From: Pseudomonas sp. Irchel s3b2
Lineage (GTDB): Bacteria > Pseudomonadota > Gammaproteobacteria > Pseudomonadales > Pseudomonadaceae
NCBI RefSeq assembly: GCF_900187445.1
Contig: NZ_FYEB01000011.1
Coordinates: 124,001-188,000, forward strand
DNA: 64,000 nucleotides
Reading direction: 5' to 3'
The notes beneath the pieces were generated by a model. That model did not search any database. It saw only the letters and a list, made by a program, of their open reading frames with translations, and had not been told where the DNA came from. Position numbers and translations under genes: made by a program. Shown in pieces: positions 34,618-43,319 of this stretch (position 1 is the stretch's first letter; each line of letters opens with the position of its first letter).

Positions 34618-35070
34618 TCAGGGCTTTCCTTCCAACTGCCCCAACGGTACGCGCTTTTCGATGGCGCTGGACAGCACGATCGAGGTCTTGCTGAACCCGA
34701 ATGTGGCAATCCGGTTGATCAATTCCTCCAGCTCCGGCATCGAGCCCACCGCCGCTTGCATGATCACGCACGGGTCGCCGGTGACGCGATGGCATTCGGT
34801 GAGCTGTGGGATTTTGATCAGTTCGTCGTAGGTTTTCTGGTTGCCGTGCTGATTCAGGCGCAGTTCGATGACGCACTGGATCGGCAAGCCAATTTTGGAC
34901 ATGTCGACTTTCGCCTGGTAGCCGGTGATCACCCCGCAGGCCTCAAGTTTGGCCACGCGCTCGGCCACCGCCGGAGCGGACAGGTTCACCTTGCGCGCCA
35001 GTTCGGCGTAGGACGCACGACCGTTTTCCAACAGGGCGCTGAGAAGCATGCGGTCGTATTTGTCCATCAT
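34618..35070 (-). CDS. Lrp/AsnC-family regulator, divergent from an EamA transporter
   Basis: 150 aa: AsnC-type helix-turn-helix (YDRMLLSALLENGRASYAEL, SAPAVAERVAKLEACGVI) and RAM domain (RVTGDPCVIMQAAVGSMPEL). Either of two adjacent ATG codons (35070, 35067) may start it. It is divergent from the EamA transporter at 35230, with 159 bases between starts, the usual layout for a local regulator of an exporter. Confidence 0.88.
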   Translation of the reverse strand: MMDKYDRMLLSALLENGRASYAELARKVNLSAPAVAERVAKLEACGVITGYQAKVDMSKIGLPIQCVIELRLNQHGNQKTYDELIKIPQLTECHRVTGDPCVIMQAAVGSMPELEELINRIATFGFSKTSIVLSSAIEKRVPLGQLEGKP

Positions 35071-35229
35071 GGTATTCCTGAAAAATGCTGACTTTCGAAA
35101 GCATGGTTTATAGCGCTGAACTCCGTGTTTTGAAAAGTGTACTGGTGCGATAAACAGGTTTTGTAACTTATTTTCTGCCGTTGGCCTTTCTAGAATAGCT
35201 GCTCTCTTTGTCTTGTTCTCGAGCTGCCC

Positions 35230-36156
35230 ATGCCTGGCATACGCCGTTTTTCCTTACCGCTGATCGCTGCTTTTTTCGCGCTGTACGTGATTTGGGGATC
35301 GACCTACCTGGTGATTCGCATCGGCGTGCAGTACTGGCCGCCGTTATTGCTGGCCGGTATCCGCTTCGTGATCGCCGGTACATTGATGTACGCGTTCCTG
35401 CGCTGGCGCGGGGCGCCGGCACCGACGTGGGTGCAATGGAAAGCGGCGGGGATCATCGGGATTTTGCTGCTGACCTTCGGTAACGGTGCAGTGAGCGTCG
35501 CCGAGCATACGGGCGTGGCCTCCGGCGTTGCCGCGTTGGCGGTGGCGACGGTGCCGCTGTTTACCTTGCTGTGTGGATATTTCTGGGGCGCGCGAAATAC
35601 CCGTCTCGAATGGGCCGGGATTGCGCTCGGGCTGATTGGTATTGCCATGCTCAACCTCGGTTCCAATCTGCAATCGAGCCCGTTGGGCGCGGCGTTGCTG
35701 GTATTCGCGGCAGCGTCCTGGGCTTTCGGTTCGGTATGGAGCAAACACTTGCCGTTACCGCAGGGCGCGATGGCCAGTGCCGTGGAAATGCTGGTGGGCG
35801 GCGTGGTGTTGTTGATCGGTAGCGCGGTGAGTGGCGAACATCTGGAAAGCATGCCGCCGATCGAAGGTTGGGCAGCATTGGCCTATCTGACGTTCTTCGG
35901 TTCGATCATTGCCTTCAACGCCTACATGTACCTGCTCAAACACGTGCGCCCGGCAGCGGCCACCAGTTATGCCTACGTCAACCCGGCGGTGGCGGTGTTG
36001 CTGGGGATCGTATTTGTTGGCGAGACCATTGGTATTGAAGAAGCGCTGGCCATGACAGTGATCATCAGTGCCGTGGTGTTGATCGGGTTGCCGCAGTGGC
36101 GCCGTGGTGCAGATCGGCCCGCCGTAGTGGTGCCGACAGAATCCCGAGCGAATTAG
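35230..36156 (+). CDS. EamA/DMT-family transporter (YedA-like)
   Basis: 308 aa, ten membrane helices in two EamA repeats (FFALYVIWGSTYLVIRIGVQ opening the first; LTFFGSIIAFNAYMYLLKHV in the second). Closest to the E. coli YedA group of drug/metabolite exporters. Substrate unknown. The divergent Lrp-type regulator suggests an amino-acid-related signal. Confidence 0.88.
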   Translation: MPGIRRFSLPLIAAFFALYVIWGSTYLVIRIGVQYWPPLLLAGIRFVIAGTLMYAFLRWRGAPAPTWVQWKAAGIIGILLLTFGNGAVSVAEHTGVASGVAALAVATVPLFTLLCGYFWGARNTRLEWAGIALGLIGIAMLNLGSNLQSSPLGAALLVFAAASWAFGSVWSKHLPLPQGAMASAVEMLVGGVVLLIGSAVSGEHLESMPPIEGWAALAYLTFFGSIIAFNAYMYLLKHVRPAAATSYAYVNPAVAVLLGIVFVGETIGIEEALAMTVIISAVVLIGLPQWRRGADRPAVVVPTESRAN

Positions 36157-36221
36157 GGTAAACTGCGCGCCATTGCACACTCGTTTTGCACAACTGCGCT
36201 GAATTTTCCTACGGTACTCCC

Positions 36222-37556
36222 ATGACTTTCGCCACCCTTGGCCTGATCGAACCCTTGCTGCGCGCTCTCGAGACGCTCGGCTACCAGACCCCTACGCCGG
36301 TGCAGACACAAGCGATTCCGGCGGTGCTGGCCGGTCGCGACCTGATGGCCGCAGCCCAGACCGGCACCGGCAAGACTGCCGGTTTCGCCCTGCCGCTGCT
36401 GCAATTGCTGGCCATGGAAGGGCCGAAAGTCAGCGCCAACTCCGTGCGCGCACTGATCCTGGTGCCAACCCGTGAACTGGCCGAACAGGTTCACGAAGCC
36501 GTGCGTCAGTACGCCGAGAACCTGCCGTTGAGCACGTATGCGGTGTACGGCGGTGTCAGCATCAACCCGCAAATGATGAAGCTGCGCAAAGGTGTCGACC
36601 TGTTGGTGGCGACCCCGGGCCGCCTGCTCGACCTGTTCCGGCAGAACGCGCTCAAGTTCAATCAGTTGCAAACCCTGGTGCTGGACGAAGCCGATCGCAT
36701 GCTCGATCTGGGCTTTTCCGAAGAGCTGGGGAATATCTATAAAGCGCTGCCGAAAAAACGTCAGACGCTGTTGTTCTCCGCGACCTTCTCCGATGCGATT
36801 CGCACGCTGGCGGGGCAAATGCTCAACGACCCGCTGAGCATCGAAGTCAGCCCGCGCAACGTCGCTGCCAACACCGTCAAGCAATGGGTGGTGACGGTGG
36901 ACAAGAAGCGCAAGTCGGAGCTGTTCGTTCACTTGATGCGCAAAGGCAAGTGGAAGCAGGTGCTGGTGTTCGCCAAGACCCGTAACGGCGTAGATGCGTT
37001 GGTGGAAAAACTCCAGGGCCTGGGCATCAATGCCGACGGCATCCACGGCGACAAACCTCAGGCGACTCGTCAGCGGGCACTGGATCGTTTCAAGGCCAGC
37101 GAAGTGCAGATCCTTGTAGCCACCGACGTGGCAGCGCGTGGTCTGGATATCGAAGATTTACCATTGGTGGTCAATTTCGACCTGCCGATCGTGGCGGAGG
37201 ACTACATCCACCGCATCGGTCGTACCGGGCGTGCAGGCGCAACCGGGCAGGCTATTTCGCTGGTCTGCGCCGATGAGGTGAATCAGCTGTCAGCCATCGA
37301 GATGTTGACCCGTCAGACGTTGACTCGTCAGATGGAGCAGGATTTCGAGCCTGAGCACCGCGTGCCGGATACTGATGCCAGCGGTCAGGTGGTCAAGAAG
37401 CCGAAAAAACCGAAGAAGCCCAAGACCTCCAGTGGCGGCAAGCGCAATTTGGGTAAATGGGTCGAGAGCGGTGATGCTTCGGCGCCGGAGCCTTCGATCA
37501 AGCCTGTGCGTAAAGTGCCGGTGTTTAATACCGGGCCGCGTAAGCGTAAGCCTTGA
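36222..37556 (+). CDS. DEAD-box RNA helicase, RhlE type
   Basis: 444 aa from MTFATLGLIEPLLRALETLG (36222; the longer frame from 36186 is rejected). Q motif with F3 and YQTPTPVQTQAIP, motif I AQTGTGKT, Ia PTRELAEQ, II VLDEADRMLDLGF, III SAT, IV-VI VFAKTRNGVD, TDVAARGLDIEDL and HRIGRTGRAG. The basic tail from about 370 (KKPKKPKKPKTSSGGKR) is an RNA-binding extension. Likely role in RNA decay or cold adaptation, as for RhlE paralogues. A perfect hairpin lies 10 bases past the stop. Confidence 0.93.
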   Translation: MTFATLGLIEPLLRALETLGYQTPTPVQTQAIPAVLAGRDLMAAAQTGTGKTAGFALPLLQLLAMEGPKVSANSVRALILVPTRELAEQVHEAVRQYAENLPLSTYAVYGGVSINPQMMKLRKGVDLLVATPGRLLDLFRQNALKFNQLQTLVLDEADRMLDLGFSEELGNIYKALPKKRQTLLFSATFSDAIRTLAGQMLNDPLSIEVSPRNVAANTVKQWVVTVDKKRKSELFVHLMRKGKWKQVLVFAKTRNGVDALVEKLQGLGINADGIHGDKPQATRQRALDRFKASEVQILVATDVAARGLDIEDLPLVVNFDLPIVAEDYIHRIGRTGRAGATGQAISLVCADEVNQLSAIEMLTRQTLTRQMEQDFEPEHRVPDTDASGQVVKKPKKPKKPKTSSGGKRNLGKWVESGDASAPEPSIKPVRKVPVFNTGPRKRKP

Positions 37557-37565
37557 TCCTCTGAG

Positions 37566-37596
37566 GATCGTTCCCACGCTCTGCGTGGGAACGATC
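37566..37596. terminator. perfect 14-bp hairpin between convergent genes (family D repeat)
   Basis: GATCGTTCCCACGC-TCT-GCGTGGGAACGATC, a perfect stem between the rhlE-type stop and the flavoprotein stop, whose last codon touches it. No T tract; it may block both transcripts or be only a repeat. Confidence 0.6.
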
Positions 37597-38836
37597 AGTG
37601 TCGGTGTTTCAACCACTCCACCATCCCCAACCCCGCCGCCCGCCCACTGGCGAAACACGCGGTCAGCAGATAGCCGCCGGTCGGCGCTTCCCAATCGAGC
37701 ATTTCCCCCGCGCAGAACACGCCGGGTAGTTGTTTGAGCATCAAACGCTCATCTATCGACTCGAACATCACGCCCCCCGCGCTGCTGATGGCCTCGTCCA
37801 ATGGCCGGGTTTTCACCAGCGTCAGCGGCAATGCCTTGATCGCTTTGGCCAGCAATGCGGGATCGGTAAAACATTCGGCCGGTGTCAGTTCGCGCAGCAA
37901 TGCCGCTTTCACGCCATCAAGCCCAAGCTGACTGTGCAGGTGTTTGGCCATGGAGCGTGAGCCGCGAGGTTTACTCAGCGCTGCCTGAACTTTATCCACA
38001 GGCTTGCCCGGCAACAGGTCCAGGTGAATGGTCGCCACGCCATGGTGATTGATGGCTTCACGGATCGGTGCCGACAGGGCGTAGATCAAACTGCCTTCAA
38101 TCCCCGTGGCAGTGATCACACATTCTCCGAGTCGCGGTACATCGTCATTGAGGCCAATGGCGATGTTTTTCAGCGGGCTGCCTGCGAATTTGCTGACCAT
38201 CAATTCGCTCCAGGCCTGCACCTCGAAGCCGCAATTACTCGGTTGCAACGGCGCCAGTCCTACACCGCGCTGTTCCAGCGGCAGCATCCAGGCACCGTCC
38301 GAGCCGAGACGCGACCAGCTGCCGCCGCCGAGGGCCAACAGGGTCGCGTCGGGTTGAATGGTTTTTTCGCCTTCGGGGCTGTCGATACGCAAGTCACTGT
38401 TGTCATCCCAACCGAGCCAGCGATGGCGGGTGTGGATAACTACGCCAGCATCGCGAAGGCGTTTGAGCCAGGCTCGCAACAGGGGTGCGGCTTTCATGTC
38501 GGTAGGAAACACTCGGCCAGAGCTGCCGACAAAGGTTTCGATACCGAGGTCATGAATCCATTGGCATAAAGCGTCGGCGCCGAAGGACCGTAACAGCGGC
38601 GCAATCTGCGGTGCCCGTTCGGCATAGCGTGAGAGAAACGCCGGGTAGGCTTCGGAATGGGTGATGTTCATGCCGCCGACACCAGCGAGGAGGAATTTTC
38701 GTCCCACTGAAGGCATGCCGTCGTACAGATCGACCTTGATCCCGGCCAGGCTCAACACTTCAGCCGCCATCAAACCGGCAGGGCCGCCGCCGATGATGGC
38801 GACGTGAGGGGGGAGGGAAGTGGAGGGCTGGGTCAT
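37595..38836 (-). CDS. TIGR03862/HI0933-like FAD flavoprotein
   Basis: 413 aa from 38836 (MTQPSTSLPPHVAIIGGGPA). N-terminal FAD-binding GxGxxG (IIGGGPAGLMAAEVL), the HI0933-family motif RKFLLAGVGGMNITHSE, LLALGGGSWSRLGSDGAW, and C-terminal FCAGEMLDWEAPTGGYLLTAC. A predicted oxidoreductase with no known substrate; paralogues act on rRNA or sugars only by guess. Solitary, convergent with the helicase gene. Confidence 0.88.
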   Translation of the reverse strand: MTQPSTSLPPHVAIIGGGPAGLMAAEVLSLAGIKVDLYDGMPSVGRKFLLAGVGGMNITHSEAYPAFLSRYAERAPQIAPLLRSFGADALCQWIHDLGIETFVGSSGRVFPTDMKAAPLLRAWLKRLRDAGVVIHTRHRWLGWDDNSDLRIDSPEGEKTIQPDATLLALGGGSWSRLGSDGAWMLPLEQRGVGLAPLQPSNCGFEVQAWSELMVSKFAGSPLKNIAIGLNDDVPRLGECVITATGIEGSLIYALSAPIREAINHHGVATIHLDLLPGKPVDKVQAALSKPRGSRSMAKHLHSQLGLDGVKAALLRELTPAECFTDPALLAKAIKALPLTLVKTRPLDEAISSAGGVMFESIDERLMLKQLPGVFCAGEMLDWEAPTGGYLLTACFASGRAAGLGMVEWLKHRH

Positions 38837-38891
38837 GGCGAGAGCTGCGGTATGGCGGGATAGGGCGGGCATTCTAGCAGCCCAAACCCCT

Positions 38892-38980
38892 GTAGGAGCG
38901 GGCTTGCCCGCGAAAGCGGTGTGTCAGGCAACAAAGATGTTGAATGTGCCGGCCTGTTCGCGGGCAAGCCCGCTCCTACA
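38892..38980. repeat. REPIN (family A)
   Basis: GTAGGAGCGGGCTTGCCCGC at the left and GCGGGCAAGCCCGCTCCTAC at the right with a loop of about 45 bases. It lies between the flavoprotein start and the deacetylase-like stop. The remaining gap to 39117 shows nothing clear. Confidence 0.88.
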
Positions 38981-39117
38981 GGGGGCATTGGTGTTTTCAA
39001 AAGGGTGGTTAAAAAACAACCACTGCTCTGTAGCCTATACGCCGCATGGCCTGCAGACCCTTTCACTCAGGTTATCCACAGGCGGTTCCACAGGCATTGT
39101 GGGTAAAGACCCATAGA

Positions 39118-40038
39118 TCAATGACAACCTGATGACTGCCAGACCCGTTGGGCGCTGTGATGGAGGATTCCATGACGGCGCGCCAGGGCTTTGCGGTCCT
39201 TGCTGTAACCGCCGCCGATCACGCCGACCACCGGAATATCCCGGCCCAGGCAATGACGCATCACGCTTTCATCGCGAGCGGCGACACCTTCGTCTGTCAG
39301 CTTCAGATAACCCAGTGCGTCGTCCTTATGCACATCGACACCGGCGTCGTACAGCACCAGGTCCGGTTGGTAGAGCGGCAGCAAATAATTGAGTGCGTCG
39401 TCCACCACCTTCAGGTAATCGGCATCGCCCATGCCCATCGGCAACGGAATGTCCCAATCACTTTCGGCTTTGCGTGCGGGAAAATTCTTTTCGCAGTGCA
39501 GGGAAACGGTCACTGCCTCCGGAGTGTTGTGCAGAATCCGTGCAGTCCCGTCACCCTGATGCACATCGCAGTCGAAGATCAGCACGCGATTCACTCGGCC
39601 ACTTTCCAGCAGGTAATGGCTGATCACCGCCAGGTCATTGAAGATGCAGAACCCGGCAGGATGATTGTAATGCGCATGGTGAGTGCCGCCGGCCAAGTGA
39701 CAGGCCAAACCGTGCTCCAGTGCTTGTTCGGCCGCCAGCAACGAACCGCCGACCGCCCGCACCGTGCGCCGGGCCAGCGCTTCGCTCCAGGGGAGGCCGA
39801 GGCGCCGCTGGTCTTCGCGGGACAATTCGCCGCCCATGTAGCGTTCGATATACGCAGGGTCATGGGCAAGGGCGAGAATCTCTGGCGGGCAGAGGTCCGG
39901 GCGCAGCAGGTCGGTGTCGCGGGTCAGGCCACTGTCCACCAGGTGATCGCGCAGCAGGCGAAACTTGTCCATGGGGAAGCGGTGATCCGCCGGGAACTCG
40001 GGACTGTAGTCTTCGTGGTAGATCAATGGCAGGGGCAT
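39118..40038 (-). CDS. histone-deacetylase-family (AcuC/AphA-like) zinc hydrolase
   Basis: 306 aa from 40038 (MPLPLIYHEDYSPEFP); the frame extends upstream to 40326 but without family similarity. The active site is visible: GGTHHAHYNHPAGFCIFNDL (the His pair), IFDCDVHQGDG (zinc Asp/His) and LYDAGVDVHKDDALG (second zinc Asp). It should remove acetyl groups from lysines or small amines. It is divergent from a GNAT acetyltransferase with 86 bases between starts. Confidence 0.9.
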   Translation of the reverse strand: MPLPLIYHEDYSPEFPADHRFPMDKFRLLRDHLVDSGLTRDTDLLRPDLCPPEILALAHDPAYIERYMGGELSREDQRRLGLPWSEALARRTVRAVGGSLLAAEQALEHGLACHLAGGTHHAHYNHPAGFCIFNDLAVISHYLLESGRVNRVLIFDCDVHQGDGTARILHNTPEAVTVSLHCEKNFPARKAESDWDIPLPMGMGDADYLKVVDDALNYLLPLYQPDLVLYDAGVDVHKDDALGYLKLTDEGVAARDESVMRHCLGRDIPVVGVIGGGYSKDRKALARRHGILHHSAQRVWQSSGCH

Positions 40039-40124
40039 GGCTGATTTATACAGGAAGGCATGTAGGAATGAGTGAAGGATCCTACCAGCGATGTAGTATT
40101 GCGGCATGGAATTGGAGGGGCACG

Positions 40125-40694
40125 ATGGAGCCGATACTGGAACTCGAAAGCGCACGACTGTTGTTACGGCAGTGGCGTGATGAGGATTTACCGGCGTTTG
40201 CGGCGATGTGCGCCGATCCACAGGTGATGCGTTATTTTCCGGCACCCTTGAGTCGACTGGAAAGTGCCTCGTTGATCGGGCGGATTCGCGGGCATTTTGC
40301 CGAGCATGGTTTCGGCCTCTGGGCACTGGAGCGCAAGGACACCGGGGCGTTCATCGGGTTTACCGGGCTGGGTGTGGTCGGCTTCGATGCGCCATTCACG
40401 CCAGCCATCGAAATCGGCTGGCGCCTGGCGCGTGAGCACTGGGGGCTAGGCTATGCCGGTGAAGCGGCGTGGACCGCTCTGCGCTGCGGGTTTGATCGGT
40501 TAGCGCTGCAAGAGGTCGTCGCCTTCACCACCAAGACCAATCTGCCATCCGAGAAAGTCATGCAAGCGATCGGCATGCACCATGCCCCCGTCGATGACTT
40601 CGAGCACCCGCGGCTCGCAGCCGATCATCCGCTGCGCCCGCACGTGTTGTACCGCATCACCCGTGAGCAATGGCTGCAAACCTTGCATGGATAA
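40125..40694 (+). CDS. GNAT N-acetyltransferase (RimJ/RimL-like)
   Basis: 189 aa. The ATG at 40125 has a strong GGAGGGG ribosome site; the longer frame from 39720 is antisense to the deacetylase gene and rejected. Features: ESARLLLRQWRDEDLPAFAA at the N-terminus, the acetyl-CoA loop REHWGLGYAGEAAWTAL, and SEKVMQAIGM. Closest in form to RimJ/RimL-type ribosomal-protein or small-molecule acetyltransferases; substrate unknown. Confidence 0.87.
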   Translation: MEPILELESARLLLRQWRDEDLPAFAAMCADPQVMRYFPAPLSRLESASLIGRIRGHFAEHGFGLWALERKDTGAFIGFTGLGVVGFDAPFTPAIEIGWRLAREHWGLGYAGEAAWTALRCGFDRLALQEVVAFTTKTNLPSEKVMQAIGMHHAPVDDFEHPRLAADHPLRPHVLYRITREQWLQTLHG

Positions 40695-40800
40695 GCAGGC
40701 GCGGACGTTTACAATGACCCTCATGTTGAACCGGGCCATAAACTGAATCGACCGCCGCAGCCAAGACTGCGCGGCATTGCGTTGTGTGAGGAGAGTCTGA

Positions 40801-41670
40801 ATGAGCCAAGTGTTGGAAGATCTGGTAGACCTGCTGACCCTGGAACCGATTGAAGAAAACCTGTTCCGTGGCCGCAGCCAGGACCTGGGTTTTCGTCAGT
40901 TGTTCGGCGGCCAGGTACTCGGCCAGTCCCTGTCGGCGGCCAGCCAGACCGTCGAGCCGGCGCGCCATGTGCATTCGATGCACGGTTATTTCCTGCGCCC
41001 GGGCGACGCCAAATTGCCGGTTGTGTATCAGGTCGATCGGGTGCGCGATGGCGGCAGTTTCAGCACGCGTCGGGTGACGGCGATCCAGAAGGGCAACCCG
41101 ATTTTCACCTGCAGCGCCTCGTTCCAGTACGACGAAGAAGGCTTCCAGCACCAGACTGAGATGCCGCAAGTGGTTGGCCCGGAAAACCTGCCGTCGGAGC
41201 TGGAGCTCACCCAGCAGCGCGCGCACCTGATTCCTGAACACATGCGTGAAAAACTGCTGTGCCCGAAACCGATCGAATTCCGACCGGTGACTGAAAAAGA
41301 CCCCTACAACCCGCAGCCTGCCGACCCAGTCAAATACGTCTGGTTCCGCGCCGATGGTGCGTTGGCTGACACCCCGGCACTGCACAAATACCTGCTGGCC
41401 TACGCGTCGGACTTCGGACTGCTGACCACCTCGATGCTGCCCCACGGCAAATCGGTCTGGCAGAAAGACATGCAGGTGGCCAGCCTTGATCACGCCTTGT
41501 GGTTCCACGCCGACCTGCGCGCCGATGACTGGTTGCTGTATGCCATGGACAGCCCGTGGGCCGGCAATTCGCGCGGATTCTCCCGCGGTAGCGTGTTCAA
41601 CCGGGCCGGGCAACTGGTGGCCTCGGTCACCCAGGAAGGCCTGATTCGTCATCGCAAGGATTGGATATGA
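40801..41670 (+). CDS. tesB: acyl-CoA thioesterase II
   Basis: Hydrolyses acyl-CoAs of medium to long chain. 289 aa, double hot-dog fold: FRGRSQDLGFRQLFGGQVLG and a second half with LAYASDFGLLTTSMLPHG (catalytic Asp) and SLDHALWFHADLRADDWLLY. Ribosome site GAGGAG. Its stop overlaps the next start (ATGA), so the HAD gene is translationally coupled. Confidence 0.95.
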   Translation: MSQVLEDLVDLLTLEPIEENLFRGRSQDLGFRQLFGGQVLGQSLSAASQTVEPARHVHSMHGYFLRPGDAKLPVVYQVDRVRDGGSFSTRRVTAIQKGNPIFTCSASFQYDEEGFQHQTEMPQVVGPENLPSELELTQQRAHLIPEHMREKLLCPKPIEFRPVTEKDPYNPQPADPVKYVWFRADGALADTPALHKYLLAYASDFGLLTTSMLPHGKSVWQKDMQVASLDHALWFHADLRADDWLLYAMDSPWAGNSRGFSRGSVFNRAGQLVASVTQEGLIRHRKDWI

Positions 41671-42260
41671 GCCTGGCCGAGGTGCGGCACTGGGTGTTCG
41701 ACATGGACGGCACCCTGACCGTGGCCGTGCATGATTTCGCGGCGATCCGCGTGGCGTTGGCGATTCCCGCCGAAGACGACATCCTGACCCACCTCGCGGC
41801 ACTGCCAGCCGATGAAGCCGCGACCAAACACGCGTGGTTGCTGGAGCACGAGCGGGATCTGGCGTTGGGCTCGAAACCGGCACCGGGCGCGGTGGAACTG
41901 GTGCGTGAGTTGGCCGGGCGCGGTTATCGTCTGGGCATTCTCACGCGCAATGCTCGCGAGCTGGCGCATGTCACGCTGGAGGCCATCGGCCTGGCTGACT
42001 GCTTTGCGGTAGAGGATGTACTGGGCCGCGATGAAGCACCGCCCAAACCGCATCCTGGCGGTTTGCTGAAACTGGCCGAAGCCTGGAAGATTCAGGCGAG
42101 CGAAATGGTGATGGTCGGTGATTACCGCTTCGATCTGGATTGCGGCCGGGCGGCGGGGACGCGGACGGTGCTGGTGAATCTGCCGGATAATCCGTGGCCG
42201 GAATTGGCTGATTGGCATGCAGTTGATTGCGTGGCGTTGCGGCAGATGCTTTCGGCTTGA
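41667..42260 (+). CDS. HAD-family hydrolase, phosphoglycolate-phosphatase-like
   Basis: 197 aa beginning at the ATGA overlap with tesB. HAD motifs: FDMDGTLTVAVHD (nucleophile and acid Asp), LGILTRNAREL (Thr), KPHPGGLL (Lys) and MVGDYRFDLDCGRAAG. A small cap domain after motif I. Substrate unknown; likely a small phosphate ester. Confidence 0.88.
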   Translation: MSLAEVRHWVFDMDGTLTVAVHDFAAIRVALAIPAEDDILTHLAALPADEAATKHAWLLEHERDLALGSKPAPGAVELVRELAGRGYRLGILTRNARELAHVTLEAIGLADCFAVEDVLGRDEAPPKPHPGGLLKLAEAWKIQASEMVMVGDYRFDLDCGRAAGTRTVLVNLPDNPWPELADWHAVDCVALRQMLSA

Positions 42261-42266
42261 GGGCCT

Positions 42267-42337
42267 CTTCGCGGGCAAGCCTCGCTCCTACAGGGATATA
42301 TGTGATCCCCGTAGGAGCGAGGCTTGCCCGCGAAGGC
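42267..42337. repeat. REPIN (family A)
   Basis: TTCGCGGGCAAGCCTCGCTC and GTAGGAGCGAGGCTTGCCCG in inverted orientation with a short loop, between convergent HAD and hydrolase genes. Confidence 0.88.
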
Positions 42338-42359
42338 GTCAGATCAGACACACAAAACC

Positions 42360-43319
42360 TCACTGACCAAACAACACCTTCTGCCCCTCAGGCGACGAAA
42401 ACATCCGATCACCATCATGCCCGACCCCGGGCACTTCGATCAGCTGCTGACTCAACCCTTGAGAATGGCGTCGCTTCAGGTAATTGAAATAATTGCGCCC
42501 GCGAATCAACCCAGAAGCACCTTGGGCTTTAGCTTCACAACTTTTATCCAGCGCCGGGTGATTCGGGTCGATATCCTGCTGCCCGAGTAAATAAACGATG
42601 TCACGTTTGACGTAGTTTTCTTCCAGCTGCGCGGGTGTTTGCCCATCGGCATACGCGGGCAAATCCGCCAACCCGTACGTCCAGCGATTGTAATTCGGAC
42701 AGCCCGCATGACTGAACGCCACCGGCCGTTGCTCATTGAACCAGGCGTACGACGAAGAGTTGGCGAGCACATAGCGCACCTTCACCCCTTCTGCGTCGAG
42801 GGCTGGCTGAGGGTGGCTCAGCAAGGCATAACGCTGGACCACTTGAGCGCCGCCGGAGTGACCGGCGATGACGATTTGCTTCACGTCGGGAAACTGTTGT
42901 CGATCACCCAGACGAGCGACGATTTCGTCGAGCGCCGCATAGGAACTCAGCGTGAACGGCGCAGTGGATAAGCCGCCAGCCATCCAGTCATTGCCTTGCC
43001 AGCGTAAAACACTGTCGGGCACCGGCTGGCTCGCGACGTCGGTTTCATTGAGAAACTGCGGGGCGAGCACCAACGTGTTTGCGCTTTGTCCGGCCTGCTC
43101 GGCTGCACGTTCGGCGCTTTGGCGGTAGGTTTCAGCATTGCGTGATCGACCATGGAGAATGATCAGTACGCGTTCGATTTTCGCCGGTGTCGGGCCGATG
43201 CTCACCGCGATTTCGCCGGCGCTCAGCAATAGACGCCCGGAACTGATTTGCTCGATACCCTGCTCGGCGGCCTGGGTGCTTGCGCAGGTAATCAACAGAG
43301 CCAGCAGCCACTTACCCAT
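42360..43319 (-). CDS. exported alpha/beta hydrolase
   Basis: 319 aa from 43319 (MGKWLLALLITCASTQAAEQ, signal peptide cleaved near QAA). Nucleophile elbow IVIAGHSGGAQVVQRYA with serine in GHSGG, and an ERVLIILHGRSRNAETYR oxyanion strand. C-terminal catalytic His probably in EVPGVGHDGDRMF. Likely a periplasmic esterase. Its start overlaps the metallopeptidase stop as TGATG, indicating coupled translation. Confidence 0.85.
   Translation of the reverse strand: MGKWLLALLITCASTQAAEQGIEQISSGRLLLSAGEIAVSIGPTPAKIERVLIILHGRSRNAETYRQSAERAAEQAGQSANTLVLAPQFLNETDVASQPVPDSVLRWQGNDWMAGGLSTAPFTLSSYAALDEIVARLGDRQQFPDVKQIVIAGHSGGAQVVQRYALLSHPQPALDAEGVKVRYVLANSSSYAWFNEQRPVAFSHAGCPNYNRWTYGLADLPAYADGQTPAQLEENYVKRDIVYLLGQQDIDPNHPALDKSCEAKAQGASGLIRGRNYFNYLKRRHSQGLSQQLIEVPGVGHDGDRMFSSPEGQKVLFGQ

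Noticed and set aside
36153..37046. 297-codon frame antisense to the rhlE-type helicase
   Set aside because: Shadow of a well-supported DEAD-box gene; no ribosome site or recognisable domain.
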